From DATKUK01 sp035530655 (GTDB taxonomy: Bacteria > Planctomycetota > Phycisphaerae > UBA1845 > DATKUK01): a DNA stretch of 64,000 nt. This document shows positions 7,215-15,773 of the stretch, in pieces (position 1 is the stretch's first letter; each line of letters begins with the position of its first letter). Below the pieces are notes generated by a model that was given only the letters and a program-made list of their open reading frames with translations, was not told the origin of the DNA and did not search any database. The position numbers and the translations under genes were made by a program. The DNA lies in contig DATKUK010000109.1 of NCBI GenBank assembly GCA_035530655.1, forward strand, positions 1-64,000. The letters are read 5' to 3'.

Positions 7215-9167
7215 ATGGCTGTCACTCACGAGGTTTACCGATCTTTCGTTCGAGCGCGTGCTCTCCGAGGCCGCTGGAACCGCTTGGCGAAGGCCTCTGG
7301 CGGACTGTTCTGTTCCTTCGAGTGGTGTGAAATCTGGTGGCGGCACTATGGGGCGAACCGAAAGTTGGAGGTCTACGCGGTCTGGCGAGGCGATCAGCTA
7401 ATCGGGGTCATGCCATTGTTCCGAGAGCGGCTGGCCTTGGGAGGTGTCGGACTTCGCGTCGTGAGACTCGTTGGGTGTGATCACGGTGTGACGCCCGTAA
7501 GCCTCGCGCTATGCGAGGGCGAGGTGGAAACAGTTGTCGAACGCGTACTCAGTGCAGTGGATCGCTCAGCACCGTGGGACGTCATCCATTTCGGCCCGGT
7601 GCTTGGCACGTCAGAAGAGGTCCATCGTGTGACATCCAGTCTTGCCTGTATCCGCAGTGTCGCGAGTGCTCGTGTGGGTCAACACGAGCATTGTCACACG
7701 TTTTACGATCTGCCCGTCAGCTACGACAAGTATCTGGCATCCCTGAAATCGCATGAACGCAGGAACCTTCGTCGATGTGCGCGAAATTTGGTGTCTGCAC
7801 ATGATGTTGCCCTATTGAAACCGTCTCGCGATGGCCTCATGCAGGATACGCTAACTCGCCTTATAGCACTGCATCAAGCCCAGTGGACGGCACAAGGAAA
7901 AGGCGGACAGTTTGTGGACTGGCCCTACTACGAGTCCTTTCATCGTGAGCTGTTACGCTCTCTGACGAGCGAGGGGGATCCTGTGCTCGTCGATGTCCAG
8001 GTGGCCGGTCAGTCCGTGGCAGTCGAGTACGGTTACTTCTTTGGATCGCGACTCTACTCGCTGGTCCGCGGAGTCAGCCATGCCGGCGAGTGGCGTGAAT
8101 ATAGCATCGGCCGAATGGTCCACGCCGAGATGGCGAAAGTGGGAATATCTCTCGGAGCGGTGGATATGGATGATGGCAGGGGCGCGTTTGAGTATAAGCA
8201 CCGGCTGGGCGGGCGACTGACCTGTGAGCGTTCGGTTACTGCGATTCGCCGGGGGGGGGCGACATGGGTGCGTTTCCGACTCGCGCTTGCCGTGGCCTAT
8301 CTCCACCACTGTCTATTCTATCGGCTCTGGTTTGACTGGCTGCGGCCTCGTCTGCGTCTGGAAACGCGGCCGTTGAGCACTACCTATATTCGCACGCAAT
8401 TCCTAAGCAAGCTTTTCAAACGCACGCGCTTTAAGCGAAGCCACGGCGTGAGGATGACCGAAACACAATGCCCACATCGCCCGGCATCGTGCCCTCACGG
8501 TGACATTTACATGACACCGGAAAGCAAGCCAACCATCCGGCAACACCTGGCCGCCTGGCTTCTCCGGGCAAAATGGGAGTTGTTCTCAGCGAACGGGGTT
8601 GTGGGACTGCTTGCGCTCTTAATGCACCGTTTGCAGAGGTGTTCCACGAGTCGCCGAATCGTATACTGCTGCGATCTCCGAACGGGCTTCCATGGGAGGC
8701 GGGTATCCTCTGTCGGTTTGTCGGTTAGGCGGTGTTCGCGGTATGAGGAACTGACGCAGGACGATGTGGACATACTTGTGAGGTACCAGGGAGAATGGTG
8801 GTGTAGGGAGTTTCGACGGTGGTTCAACAGAAAGGAACAACTGTGGATTGGGCAACTTGATGGTCGGCTGGCGGGGTTCTGTTGGACCGTCTTCGGCAAC
8901 AACGTCGACAGTTATTGGAGACAGCTAGGCTCTAACGATGTGCTCGTTCACAGATGTTTTACGCTACCTTCAGGCCGTCGTCGTGGCGTGTATTCTCAGA
9001 CTTTAGGGCATGCAATTCGCGTGCTTGCCCGCGAGGGTGCGAGACGTGCTTACATCGATACTCAGCACTGGAATGTTCCCTCACGCCGCGGCATTCTGAA
9101 GGCCGGCTTTACCGAGGTGGCTCGCGTCGGTACCTCTCAGGGCCTCGCTGGAAAAAGTGCCCACTGA
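7215..9167 (+). CDS. Two-domain GNAT fusion: CelD-like domain plus second GNAT domain
   Basis: A 650-residue protein. Residues 1-400 parallel the gene at 4657-5841 (CSFEWCEIWWRHYG, VVRLVGCDHG, GAFEYKHRLGG). After a basic, poorly conserved linker (about 400-440), residues 440-650 form a second GNAT domain with LWIGQLDGRLAGFCWTVF, HRCFTLPSGRRRGVYSQ and QHWNVPSRRGILKAGF, the last being the usual acetyl-CoA-contact end. In-frame ATGs at 8454 and 8511 lie at the linker, so the second domain could once have been a separate gene. The 5' end overlaps nothing, and the start at ATG 7215 lies 25 bases after the GT2 stop. Cytosolic; likely modifies sugar or peptide parts of the EPS. Confidence 0.75.
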   Translation: MAVTHEVYRSFVRARALRGRWNRLAKASGGLFCSFEWCEIWWRHYGANRKLEVYAVWRGDQLIGVMPLFRERLALGGVGLRVVRLVGCDHGVTPVSLALCEGEVETVVERVLSAVDRSAPWDVIHFGPVLGTSEEVHRVTSSLACIRSVASARVGQHEHCHTFYDLPVSYDKYLASLKSHERRNLRRCARNLVSAHDVALLKPSRDGLMQDTLTRLIALHQAQWTAQGKGGQFVDWPYYESFHRELLRSLTSEGDPVLVDVQVAGQSVAVEYGYFFGSRLYSLVRGVSHAGEWREYSIGRMVHAEMAKVGISLGAVDMDDGRGAFEYKHRLGGRLTCERSVTAIRRGGATWVRFRLALAVAYLHHCLFYRLWFDWLRPRLRLETRPLSTTYIRTQFLSKLFKRTRFKRSHGVRMTETQCPHRPASCPHGDIYMTPESKPTIRQHLAAWLLRAKWELFSANGVVGLLALLMHRLQRCSTSRRIVYCCDLRTGFHGRRVSSVGLSVRRCSRYEELTQDDVDILVRYQGEWWCREFRRWFNRKEQLWIGQLDGRLAGFCWTVFGNNVDSYWRQLGSNDVLVHRCFTLPSGRRRGVYSQTLGHAIRVLAREGARRAYIDTQHWNVPSRRGILKAGFTEVARVGTSQGLAGKSAH

Positions 9168-9261
9168 CAGCGTGACCGGCGGCATCGCACTGGACGTCGT
9201 CGGCAGAGAATAGGAGCTTGTCAGTAGTTACGCGGTTCCATGAGAGATCGAACACAGAGAA

Positions 9262-9334
9262 GGCGGCGTACCCAAGTGGTGAAGGGAACAGACAGGCATG
9301 TCTGTAATCGCAGGTTCGAATCCTGCCGCCGCCT
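9262..9334 (+). tRNA. tRNA-like gene with abnormal anticodon arm (Cys-like discriminator)
   Basis: A 73-base cloverleaf-like sequence. The acceptor arm GGCGGCG (9262-9268) pairs perfectly with CGCCGCC (9327-9333), followed by T at 9334 as discriminator, a base typical of tRNA-Cys. The D arm is CCC/GGG (9271-9273, 9284-9286), and the T arm GCAGG/CCTGC (9310-9314, 9322-9326) has loop TTCGAAT. The anticodon arm does not give a normal 5 bp stem with 7-base loop. ACAGA/TCTGT leaves an 8-base loop CAGGCATG, and CAGAC/GTCTG leaves 6 bases. There is no U33, although GCA is present in the loop. No CCA is encoded. It may be a degenerate tRNA, an unusual functional tRNA, or carry an indel. Confidence 0.6.
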
Positions 9335-9364
9335 TTGTCTCGGGTTGACGACCAGACGACCCAC

Positions 9365-9949
9365 ATGGAAAGTGGCTTAGGTCCACACGGTCGGTCAGCA
9401 GAATCGGCATTTGCCGACGGCTGCCAACTGATGGACTGCAGTACCCTTGGAACAGAGTCCCTGTTGTGGCGTGCTCGACGCTGGTGCCGCGTGGCTCGCA
9501 GACACGTGCGGCTTCGGACGCGACTGGCGGACGTGTTATACGGCGCGCCTCCGCGGAACGGGTCGGAAGATGCTCAGCAAGCCGTTTGCTGTGCAGACCA
9601 ACCCCCTTGTCGCGGGCATACCGAGTTATTGCCCGGTGATCTTGTGCGCGTGCGAACGCGAGAGGAAATCCGAGCTAGCCTGGATTCTTCTAACCGAAGT
9701 GGTGGGTGTGCATTCCTGGAGCCAATGGAACGCTGCTGTGGGCGCCAGTTCCGGGTGGCGAGGCGTGTCGAGTGCTTCTTCGATGAGCGGCGTTGGCGAA
9801 TGCTCAAATGCAGGAATATTGTCCTGCTCGAAAACGTCTACTGCGACGGATCGGGTCATCCAGATACGCGGGGGTGCGACCGAATGTGCTTCTTCTTCTG
9901 GAGGACGGAGTGGCTTGAGCGAGTGGGACCTCCGACGATGCAGCGCTAA
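9365..9949 (+). CDS. Uncharacterised EPS-cluster protein with conserved Cys/His motif
   Basis: Up to 194 residues. The N-terminal half is weakly structured; the C-terminal half has LLPGDLVRVRTREEI, then CGRQFRVARRVECFFD and YCDGSGHPDTRGCDRMC, followed by FFFWRTEWLERV. I recognise this order (PGDLVxVRSxEEI, CGRxFRV, CDGxxH...C...C, FWxxxWL) from unnamed proteins in EPS loci, but know of no assigned activity. The Cys/His cluster could bind a metal. The start is uncertain: ATG 9365 is used here, ATG 9431 and TTG 9335 are alternatives, and none has a clear ribosome site. It is followed after seven bases by a glycosyltransferase, so the two may act together. Probably cytosolic, with no signal peptide. 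Confidence 0.65.
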   Translation: MESGLGPHGRSAESAFADGCQLMDCSTLGTESLLWRARRWCRVARRHVRLRTRLADVLYGAPPRNGSEDAQQAVCCADQPPCRGHTELLPGDLVRVRTREEIRASLDSSNRSGGCAFLEPMERCCGRQFRVARRVECFFDERRWRMLKCRNIVLLENVYCDGSGHPDTRGCDRMCFFFWRTEWLERVGPPTMQR

Positions 9950-9956
9950 CGTCAGC

Positions 9957-11153
9957 GTGACTGGTGGGACGTTCGATTCTGTGCTTTGTTTCGGGGATTC
10001 CGATTGGTGGTATCACAATCGTGGCCATGCCGACATGCAGTACATGCGGCGATTCGCGCGCCGGTGCCCGGTGCTATACGTGAATTCATTGGGAATGCGC
10101 CGCCCTCGTTCGTCGGAGGGGCGAGTATTTGTCAGGCGCATCGCGCGTAAGGCTTTGAGTATCGCACGATATTGCGCTGATGGAGGTGAGGGGTTTTGGG
10201 TCTTGAGCCCGGTGTTTTTTCCCGTATTCACCGGATGGCTGGGTGCTGCGGCGACGAAGATACTTGGTCTTCAGATCACGACGCTTCTGCGAGTGCTGCG
10301 CATGCGTCGGCCCTTGGTATGGGTGGTATGCCCTAGTGCGGCGTGCGTGTTGGACCAAGTGGCAAGGGCGGGCTTGGTATATCAGTTCAGCGACGCCTAC
10401 ACGGAATTGTCTGGGGGGCCACATTGCTTGGCAGGCACAATGGAGGCAAGGATTGCACGCCAGGCCGACCTGATCCTCTGTGCAAGCAAGCGTCTTGTGG
10501 AGAGGGCCAGGCGCCTTTATGGCCATGGCCAATACATGGAGCATGGAGTGGACTTCGAGCTGTTTGATTCGGCTGTGCGTAAGCCATGCCTTCCGGGGCC
10601 GCTGCGCAAGTCCAGACGACCTATGGTTGGCTTCTTCGGCAATATGGATGGCAATACAGTTGATCGCTCGTTGCTTGAGCAGGTGATCCGAACACGACCG
10701 CAATATCAATTCGTGTTTGTCGGCCCGATGGCAGATGAGTTCAGGTCGCTGCGACGACACCCTAACGTCATTGCGATTCCGCGCCAGCCATACCGCACTG
10801 TTGCACACTATGGGGCTGCCTTTGACGTTTGCCTGATGCCTTGGCTGCACAACCATTGGATTGAACACTGCAATCCCATCAAACTGAAGGAGTATCTTGC
10901 CCTCGGCAAGCCGGTGGTCAGCACTCCTTTCCCGGAGTTGCAGCGATGCGGTGATCTGTGCTACCGGGCGTCCGGCGCGGACGACTTCGCATGGAGCATT
11001 GACCGAGCACTGCAGGAGGATGATGAGCGTCGACAGGCGGCCCGGCAGGCATGGGCGGCCCGACATACGTGGGACGGTAGGTTCGCGAAAGTGCTGCACC
11101 TGTGCGCCGAAAGGGGCATAACGCTCGATGGTAGTATCTCCTGTCGCTGTTGA
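9957..11153 (+). CDS. GT-B glycosyltransferase (GT4-like)
   Basis: A 398-residue transferase. The N-terminal block SVLCFGDSDWWYHNRGHAD is characteristic of a group of EPS glycosyltransferases. The C-terminal Rossmann half has VGFFGNMDGN, FVFVGPMADEF and HCNPIKLKEYLALGKPVVST, the donor-site region with the conserved Glu. The reading frame is open far upstream (from 9447), but that segment is low in hydrophobic order and overlaps the gene before it. GTG 9957 is the only start that keeps the N-terminal block, and it lacks a strong ribosome site. It probably adds a sugar to the lipid-linked EPS precursor in the cytosol. Confidence 0.8.
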   Translation: MTGGTFDSVLCFGDSDWWYHNRGHADMQYMRRFARRCPVLYVNSLGMRRPRSSEGRVFVRRIARKALSIARYCADGGEGFWVLSPVFFPVFTGWLGAAATKILGLQITTLLRVLRMRRPLVWVVCPSAACVLDQVARAGLVYQFSDAYTELSGGPHCLAGTMEARIARQADLILCASKRLVERARRLYGHGQYMEHGVDFELFDSAVRKPCLPGPLRKSRRPMVGFFGNMDGNTVDRSLLEQVIRTRPQYQFVFVGPMADEFRSLRRHPNVIAIPRQPYRTVAHYGAAFDVCLMPWLHNHWIEHCNPIKLKEYLALGKPVVSTPFPELQRCGDLCYRASGADDFAWSIDRALQEDDERRQAARQAWAARHTWDGRFAKVLHLCAERGITLDGSISCRC

Positions 11154-12276
11154 CAGCGGGCGCTGCTTGGCTCGTTGGGTTTGCCTGTCCAGAGCCGCCG
11201 TGGAGGGCCTGAGACGAACTTACGATGGACTCGATATGGGGCTGCCATACACGCGCCGCCTGGATGGGCAGAACGCGCGCTGTGACGGGCACAGCGTTCG
11301 TTATGCACTGATATCGCTCCTGGGACTGGCCAAGACATCATGGATGGCGGGCGATCAAGGCGACCTGGTCAACAGTCTGTGGCGAAGGATCGCTGGCGCC
11401 AAGCGTAGCCATCTGTCCGCTGGTGACCTCGGCTTGGGTCTCTGGGCGCAGGCGTTGCACGGCAATGGCTGTCAGCTGTTTACCGCGCATCATGCCCTCC
11501 GCGTCTTTTTAGGTCGACGCGACTACTGCAGCTCAATCGATCTGGCTTGGCTGTTGCTTGGAGCCGACTTTGCGTTCCTGGCCGGCTTTGACTGCGCGAA
11601 TGCCGAGAAGCTTGCTGGCGAGACTAGGACCGCCCTTCTTGCCTTGTACCACCCGCGTACCAACCTGTTCTACCGACATGCTCGACGGGGGCCGTTCAGC
11701 AGTGTGTCTCGACGGATAGCGTGCTTTGCCAACCAGAGTTATCCCATTATGGCCTTGGCGGTACACGGTCGATACCGTAACTGCCAGGAGTCAAGCAGAG
11801 TTGCCGCCGACGTGGCCGACCGACTGTGCTCGCTTCAAGGCCACCTGGGGCAATGGTGGTGGTTATACGATGTCTGCACCGGACACGTCGTCGAACAGTA
11901 TCCGGTGTTCTCGGTGCATCAGGATGGTATGGCGCCTATGGCGCTGCTTCAGACCGGGTGGGTTCGGGAAAGGTCCTTCGCTGAGCCAATCGGGCGCGGC
12001 CTTCAATGGCTATTCGGCGCCAACGAACTCGGCCAGGATATGGTATTGCCCCACATGGGGCTGATTCTGAGAGACATCCACAGGCAGCGAAGACGCCGCG
12101 TCCAGCGAATGATACATGGCGCCGCTTGGTGCTGCGGGTGGCGTGGCGTGCCCGGGCAACTCCATTCTTCGCAAGGTCTTGAGGCTGGCTCTGAATGCAG
12201 GCCCTACCATCTCGGATGGGTTCTCTATGCTGCAGGGTTAGCCCTCCAGACCGAAACATCCGAGGCGGTAGGTTGA
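11128..12276 (+). CDS. Unknown EPS-cluster protein, helical-toroid-like
   Basis: A 382-residue protein starting 26 bases inside the end of the preceding glycosyltransferase, so the two are probably translationally linked. It has no membrane segment or signal peptide. Repeated patterns of aromatic and small residues (FANQSYPIMALAVHG, GQWWWLYDVCTGHVVEQYPV, SVHQDGMAPMALLQTG) resemble the barrel of an (alpha/alpha)6 toroid such as those in glycoside hydrolases and epimerases. That is a fold-level guess. No catalytic signature was identified, so it may be a sugar epimerase, a hydrolase or a structural partner. Conservation in EPS loci is recalled, not tested. Confidence 0.6.
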   Translation: MVVSPVAVDSGRCLARWVCLSRAAVEGLRRTYDGLDMGLPYTRRLDGQNARCDGHSVRYALISLLGLAKTSWMAGDQGDLVNSLWRRIAGAKRSHLSAGDLGLGLWAQALHGNGCQLFTAHHALRVFLGRRDYCSSIDLAWLLLGADFAFLAGFDCANAEKLAGETRTALLALYHPRTNLFYRHARRGPFSSVSRRIACFANQSYPIMALAVHGRYRNCQESSRVAADVADRLCSLQGHLGQWWWLYDVCTGHVVEQYPVFSVHQDGMAPMALLQTGWVRERSFAEPIGRGLQWLFGANELGQDMVLPHMGLILRDIHRQRRRRVQRMIHGAAWCCGWRGVPGQLHSSQGLEAGSECRPYHLGWVLYAAGLALQTETSEAVG

Positions 12277-12290
12277 TCCGCCATGCCGAA

Positions 12291-13097
12291 ATGGGCCGTG
12301 TGCCCAATCGCAAGGTTTGTCTGTGCGGCGTCCAAGTTGACGCCGTCGGTGCGGCAGAGGTGATCGCTGAGGTTCGACAAGCAGTCCACTGCCACAGCCC
12401 ATTTCCTATTTCCGTCGTAAATGTGGCTAAGGTCGTTCACATGCGGCACGATCCAGTTCTCCGCCGTAGCGTTCAGGCTGGCAAACTGGTACTGGCTGAC
12501 GGCGTGCCGTTGGTGTGGCTCAGTCGCCTGAGGAATCGGCGACTTCCTGAGCGTGTGGCCGGCATCGATCTGATGTACCGACTGCTCGACTTGGCCAACC
12601 AGGAAGCCCTGCGCGTTTACTTCCTCGGGGCGGAGCCACAGGTGCTGAATCGTGTGCTGCACGTCGTCCGTCAGGATTATCCGCAGTTGGTCATCGCGGG
12701 TTACCACCATGGTTATTTTGCCGACCGTCAGGAAGAAGATCTCGCGCGTGACATCCGACATGCTCACCCGGACATTCTGCTCGTCGCCATCAGTTCGCCC
12801 AAGAAGGAGTTGTTCATGCAATGTTGGGGCGAGTACATCAATGCCCCGGTCTGTCACGGGGTCGGCGGCAGCTTTGACGTCATGGTTGGCCTAAGGCGTC
12901 GCGCACCCTTGTGGATGCAACGTTGCGGCTTGGAGTGGCTCTATCGTCTTGCTCAGGAGCCTCGACGCATGTGGAAGCGCTACCTGAGAACGAACCTGGT
13001 CTTCGCCGAACTAGCTCCTTTCTGCCTCTTCTGCAGGCGAGAGCATCCCGACGGCAACCATTGTCCCTGGATAGATCAGAGAGGCGGGTGGTCGTGA
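12291..13097 (+). CDS. WecG/TagA/CpsF-family glycosyltransferase (GT26)
   Basis: A 268-residue protein with the GT26 motif order: ISVVNVAKVVHMRHD, LADGVPLVWLSRL, ERVAGIDLMYRLL, VYFLGAEPQVL, LLVAISSPKKELFM and GVGGSFDVMVGLRRRAP. The C-terminal RLAQEPRRMWKRYL is the usual basic membrane-binding end. These peripheral membrane enzymes transfer a sugar, often N-acetylmannosaminuronate, ManNAc or glucose, from UDP to an undecaprenyl-linked acceptor. ATG 12291 is chosen because the motif region begins just after it; the longer frame from 12195 overlaps the previous gene. It fits an early step of EPS subunit assembly. Confidence 0.88.
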   Translation: MGRVPNRKVCLCGVQVDAVGAAEVIAEVRQAVHCHSPFPISVVNVAKVVHMRHDPVLRRSVQAGKLVLADGVPLVWLSRLRNRRLPERVAGIDLMYRLLDLANQEALRVYFLGAEPQVLNRVLHVVRQDYPQLVIAGYHHGYFADRQEEDLARDIRHAHPDILLVAISSPKKELFMQCWGEYINAPVCHGVGGSFDVMVGLRRRAPLWMQRCGLEWLYRLAQEPRRMWKRYLRTNLVFAELAPFCLFCRREHPDGNHCPWIDQRGGWS

Positions 13098-13231
13098 GTG
13101 TGCAAATAGAGCGGAACCCTCGATCCGTACGGCTGTGGAGAGATATCCGGGGCGATCGCCTGCCTTGGGTCTTTAAGGGCATCCGTTGCGAAGACAGACC
13201 ATGACGTCGGTTGAATATCGCGTGTGAGCGC

Positions 13232-14704
13232 ATGCGACAACTCAGAGCCTCACAAGACCCGGCTCCTCGTATCGCTCGCAGTGGGCTTACACTGGCGGGT
13301 GCTACCGTAGCCACTCAGGGCGCACGGCTCGTACGCAACGTCATCCTGGCTCGTCTGCTGGCACCGGACCAGTTTGGGCTGATGGCGCTGCTGTTGGCGG
13401 TCAGCAGCTTGTTTGAGGCCATCAGCGATGTCGGCCTCCGCCAGTCCGTCATTCAGAACAAGCGAGGTGACACCGATGCGTTTCTCAACGTGGCTTGGTG
13501 GCTTGGCGCCCTACGCGGGGTGGGGCTGTTCCTGCTCGGCTTCATGATCGCGCCGTGGGTCGGTAGTTTCTACGAGGACGCCTCTCTAGCTCTTCTGCTG
13601 CGCTTTGCCTTTCTCAGCGTCCTATTTGCCGGGCTAACGAGCCCGAAGCTCTTTGTTCTGGAAAGGCGTCTCCGTTTCGACCGTTATGTTCTCGTCTTCC
13701 ATGGTTCCCAGCTAGGGGGCACGCTCGTCAGCCTTGCGGCTGTGGTTGTTCTACAGAACGTGTGGGCGCTCTTGATCGGTTTTGTATCTGAAGCCGTACT
13801 TAGGTGTATAGTCTCCTTCATCGTCTGCCCCGTGAAAGTAAGACTGCATTTCGAGGGGCATGCCTTGCGCGAGCTTCTGCTCTTCGCCCGACGCATGATC
13901 GGGCTACCCGTGTTGACCTTCGTCATCAGACAGGCCGACGTTTTCGTTCTCGGAAAAGTATGTACGAAGAATGAACTGGGTATGTATGCGCTCGCGTTGG
14001 CCTTGGCGTATATGCCTGTGTCGCTCTTTTCCCGCATTATTGAGCCCCTGATGCTCCCCGTGCTCTCGCCCTTACAGGATGCGCCCGCCACCTTGAGGCG
14101 GGCGGCGACGAGCATGACTCGCGCGATCCTGGCTTTCGGCATGCCCTTAGTCGTATACTTGACGGTGTTCTCGCAACCACTTCTTTCCGTGACGTACGGC
14201 AAGGCCTATGGCGAAATGTGGACGGCTTTTGGGCTACTTTGCGTCTACCTGCTTGTATGGACGGGCGGAGCGGTAATTACCATGACGTACATGGCCCTCG
14301 GGCGTCCCGACCTCCATCGCCGTTACGCCGGTATCCGCGCTGTGGCGGTAGCAGCCCTGATGTATCCGGCAACATTGAAATACGGGCCCGTTGGAGCAGC
14401 CGGGACGCTGCTGGTCGCGTTCACGATCGCCATATTCCTACAGCTGCTGAACTTGGCTCGGCTCATCGACATGCCGGTGCGACACTACTTGGCAAGCATG
14501 TGGCCGGGCTTGGGCCTGGCCGGGATGCTGGCGATTCCTGCGCTCGTCGTCCGTCTCTGTTGGCAAGGTTCCGACCTATGGAAGGTACTCCTCGGTGCAG
14601 CAACCTGCGCGACTGTGTGGGCGATTACCATACTACAAATGCGAGGCCGCAATGGAGCGCGGTCTCGTGATTTCTTCGGACTGACGGCGTTGACGCACCT
14701 GTAG
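13232..14704 (+). CDS. Wzx-type polysaccharide flippase (MOP superfamily)
   Basis: A 490-residue membrane protein with about twelve to fourteen hydrophobic segments. The N-terminus GATVATQGARLVRNVILARL followed by LAPDQFGLMALLLAV is typical of the Polysacc_synt_3 group of MOP exporters. It probably moves the lipid-linked EPS repeat unit to the periplasmic face. ATG 13232 is used; TTG 13211 would add seven residues. Together with the polymerase at 18404-19714 it implies a Wzx/Wzy route. The 134 bases before it (13098-13231) hold no recognised gene. Confidence 0.88.
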   Translation: MRQLRASQDPAPRIARSGLTLAGATVATQGARLVRNVILARLLAPDQFGLMALLLAVSSLFEAISDVGLRQSVIQNKRGDTDAFLNVAWWLGALRGVGLFLLGFMIAPWVGSFYEDASLALLLRFAFLSVLFAGLTSPKLFVLERRLRFDRYVLVFHGSQLGGTLVSLAAVVVLQNVWALLIGFVSEAVLRCIVSFIVCPVKVRLHFEGHALRELLLFARRMIGLPVLTFVIRQADVFVLGKVCTKNELGMYALALALAYMPVSLFSRIIEPLMLPVLSPLQDAPATLRRAATSMTRAILAFGMPLVVYLTVFSQPLLSVTYGKAYGEMWTAFGLLCVYLLVWTGGAVITMTYMALGRPDLHRRYAGIRAVAVAALMYPATLKYGPVGAAGTLLVAFTIAIFLQLLNLARLIDMPVRHYLASMWPGLGLAGMLAIPALVVRLCWQGSDLWKVLLGAATCATVWAITILQMRGRNGARSRDFFGLTALTHL

Positions 14705-14779
14705 GGCCCGCTAGCCGTTGGCTCTCCTCGGGCAAATCGGTCACAGATCGAGACTGTCAAGATCCGCAAGTCCACGTAA

Positions 14780-15646
14780 ATGGCACTTGTAGGCAGAGTC
14801 AAGCGTAGTCTCAGGCTGCGGACCCGGGTGTATTGGCGTTCGCCGTGGGCCAACGGCGTATATCGCTCGGCGGCGCGAGCTGTGATCGTCGGCGGCTGCT
14901 ACAGATCGGGCACAACACTCATGCGAGCCATACTCGACAGCCATCCGCACATTGCGATGGGCCCGGAGTCGTGGCTTTTCGTGTATCGCCCTGACTATGG
15001 TTCATTGGCAGCGGACTATGACTTGCCCATTTCGTATGTCATGGACCTACACCGTCGAAGCACGTGCCTGGCGAATTTCATAGACCTGTTCTTCGAGGCC
15101 TATGCGCAAAGACGCGGAAAGACGAAATGGGGTGAGAAGAGTCCGCCTAATGTGCTCCGTCTGCCGTGGATCTGGCAACGTTTCCCGAACGCGCGATTCA
15201 TACACATGGTACGCGACGGCAGGGATGTTATATGTTCCATGCGGTCGCAACATAGACGTCTGGTGGCCGAGGGGTTTGGCACAGAACTAAAGGGCTTCGA
15301 TGAGTGTCTTCGTTGGTGGATTTCATGCGTACGCGCCGGCATCCGCTGGCGTGGCGACCCTCGCTACCTCGAGGTGAAGTACGAAGAGCTGGTTACAGGT
15401 CTACGGAACACCATGGCCAGAGTTCTGGACTTCCTGGGGGAGCCCTGGTCTGACGAAGTGATCAGAGCGCATGAAGTCCAGCGCAATCACCCGCATATCG
15501 GCTATGAGCGCGGCACGCCCGAAGTGCGCGAACCGATCTTTCAAAGCTCGATGGGTCGGTGGCGAAAAGATCTGCCCATGCACGAGGCCAAGCGCTTCTC
15601 GCAACGTGCCGAGATGCTCCTACAGCGTCTCGGTTACACGCGATGA
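14780..15646 (+). CDS. Sulfotransferase, PAPS-dependent
   Basis: A 288-residue soluble protein. The 5'-phosphosulfate loop is seen in VGGCYRSGTTLMRAILDSHP at residues 37-56, and the 3'-phosphate motif in FIHMVRDGRDVICSMR. These identify the PAPS-dependent sulfotransferase family. The acceptor is not evident. The location among glycosyltransferases suggests sulfation of the EPS or a lipid carrier-linked unit. Start ATG 14780 has no strong Shine-Dalgarno. Sulfated surface polymers are known in marine bacteria, so this points to a saline habitat, which is inference. Confidence 0.85.
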   Translation: MALVGRVKRSLRLRTRVYWRSPWANGVYRSAARAVIVGGCYRSGTTLMRAILDSHPHIAMGPESWLFVYRPDYGSLAADYDLPISYVMDLHRRSTCLANFIDLFFEAYAQRRGKTKWGEKSPPNVLRLPWIWQRFPNARFIHMVRDGRDVICSMRSQHRRLVAEGFGTELKGFDECLRWWISCVRAGIRWRGDPRYLEVKYEELVTGLRNTMARVLDFLGEPWSDEVIRAHEVQRNHPHIGYERGTPEVREPIFQSSMGRWRKDLPMHEAKRFSQRAEMLLQRLGYTR

Positions 15647-15773
15647 TTCCTCCGAATGAACGGTCCTGAACCACCAGTCCTAGCCGGGGGCTGTGGTGGA
15701 ATCGCCAAGGCCACAATCCATCTGAGGTGTGGCATCAGCGCGGCCTCACTCCGACCAATAAGGAGGCGGCACA

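Noticed and set aside
9109..9410. Minus-strand frames with GFEPAITDMPVC-like text
   Set aside because: These are antisense translations of the tRNA-like sequence at 9262-9334, a known source of false proteins.
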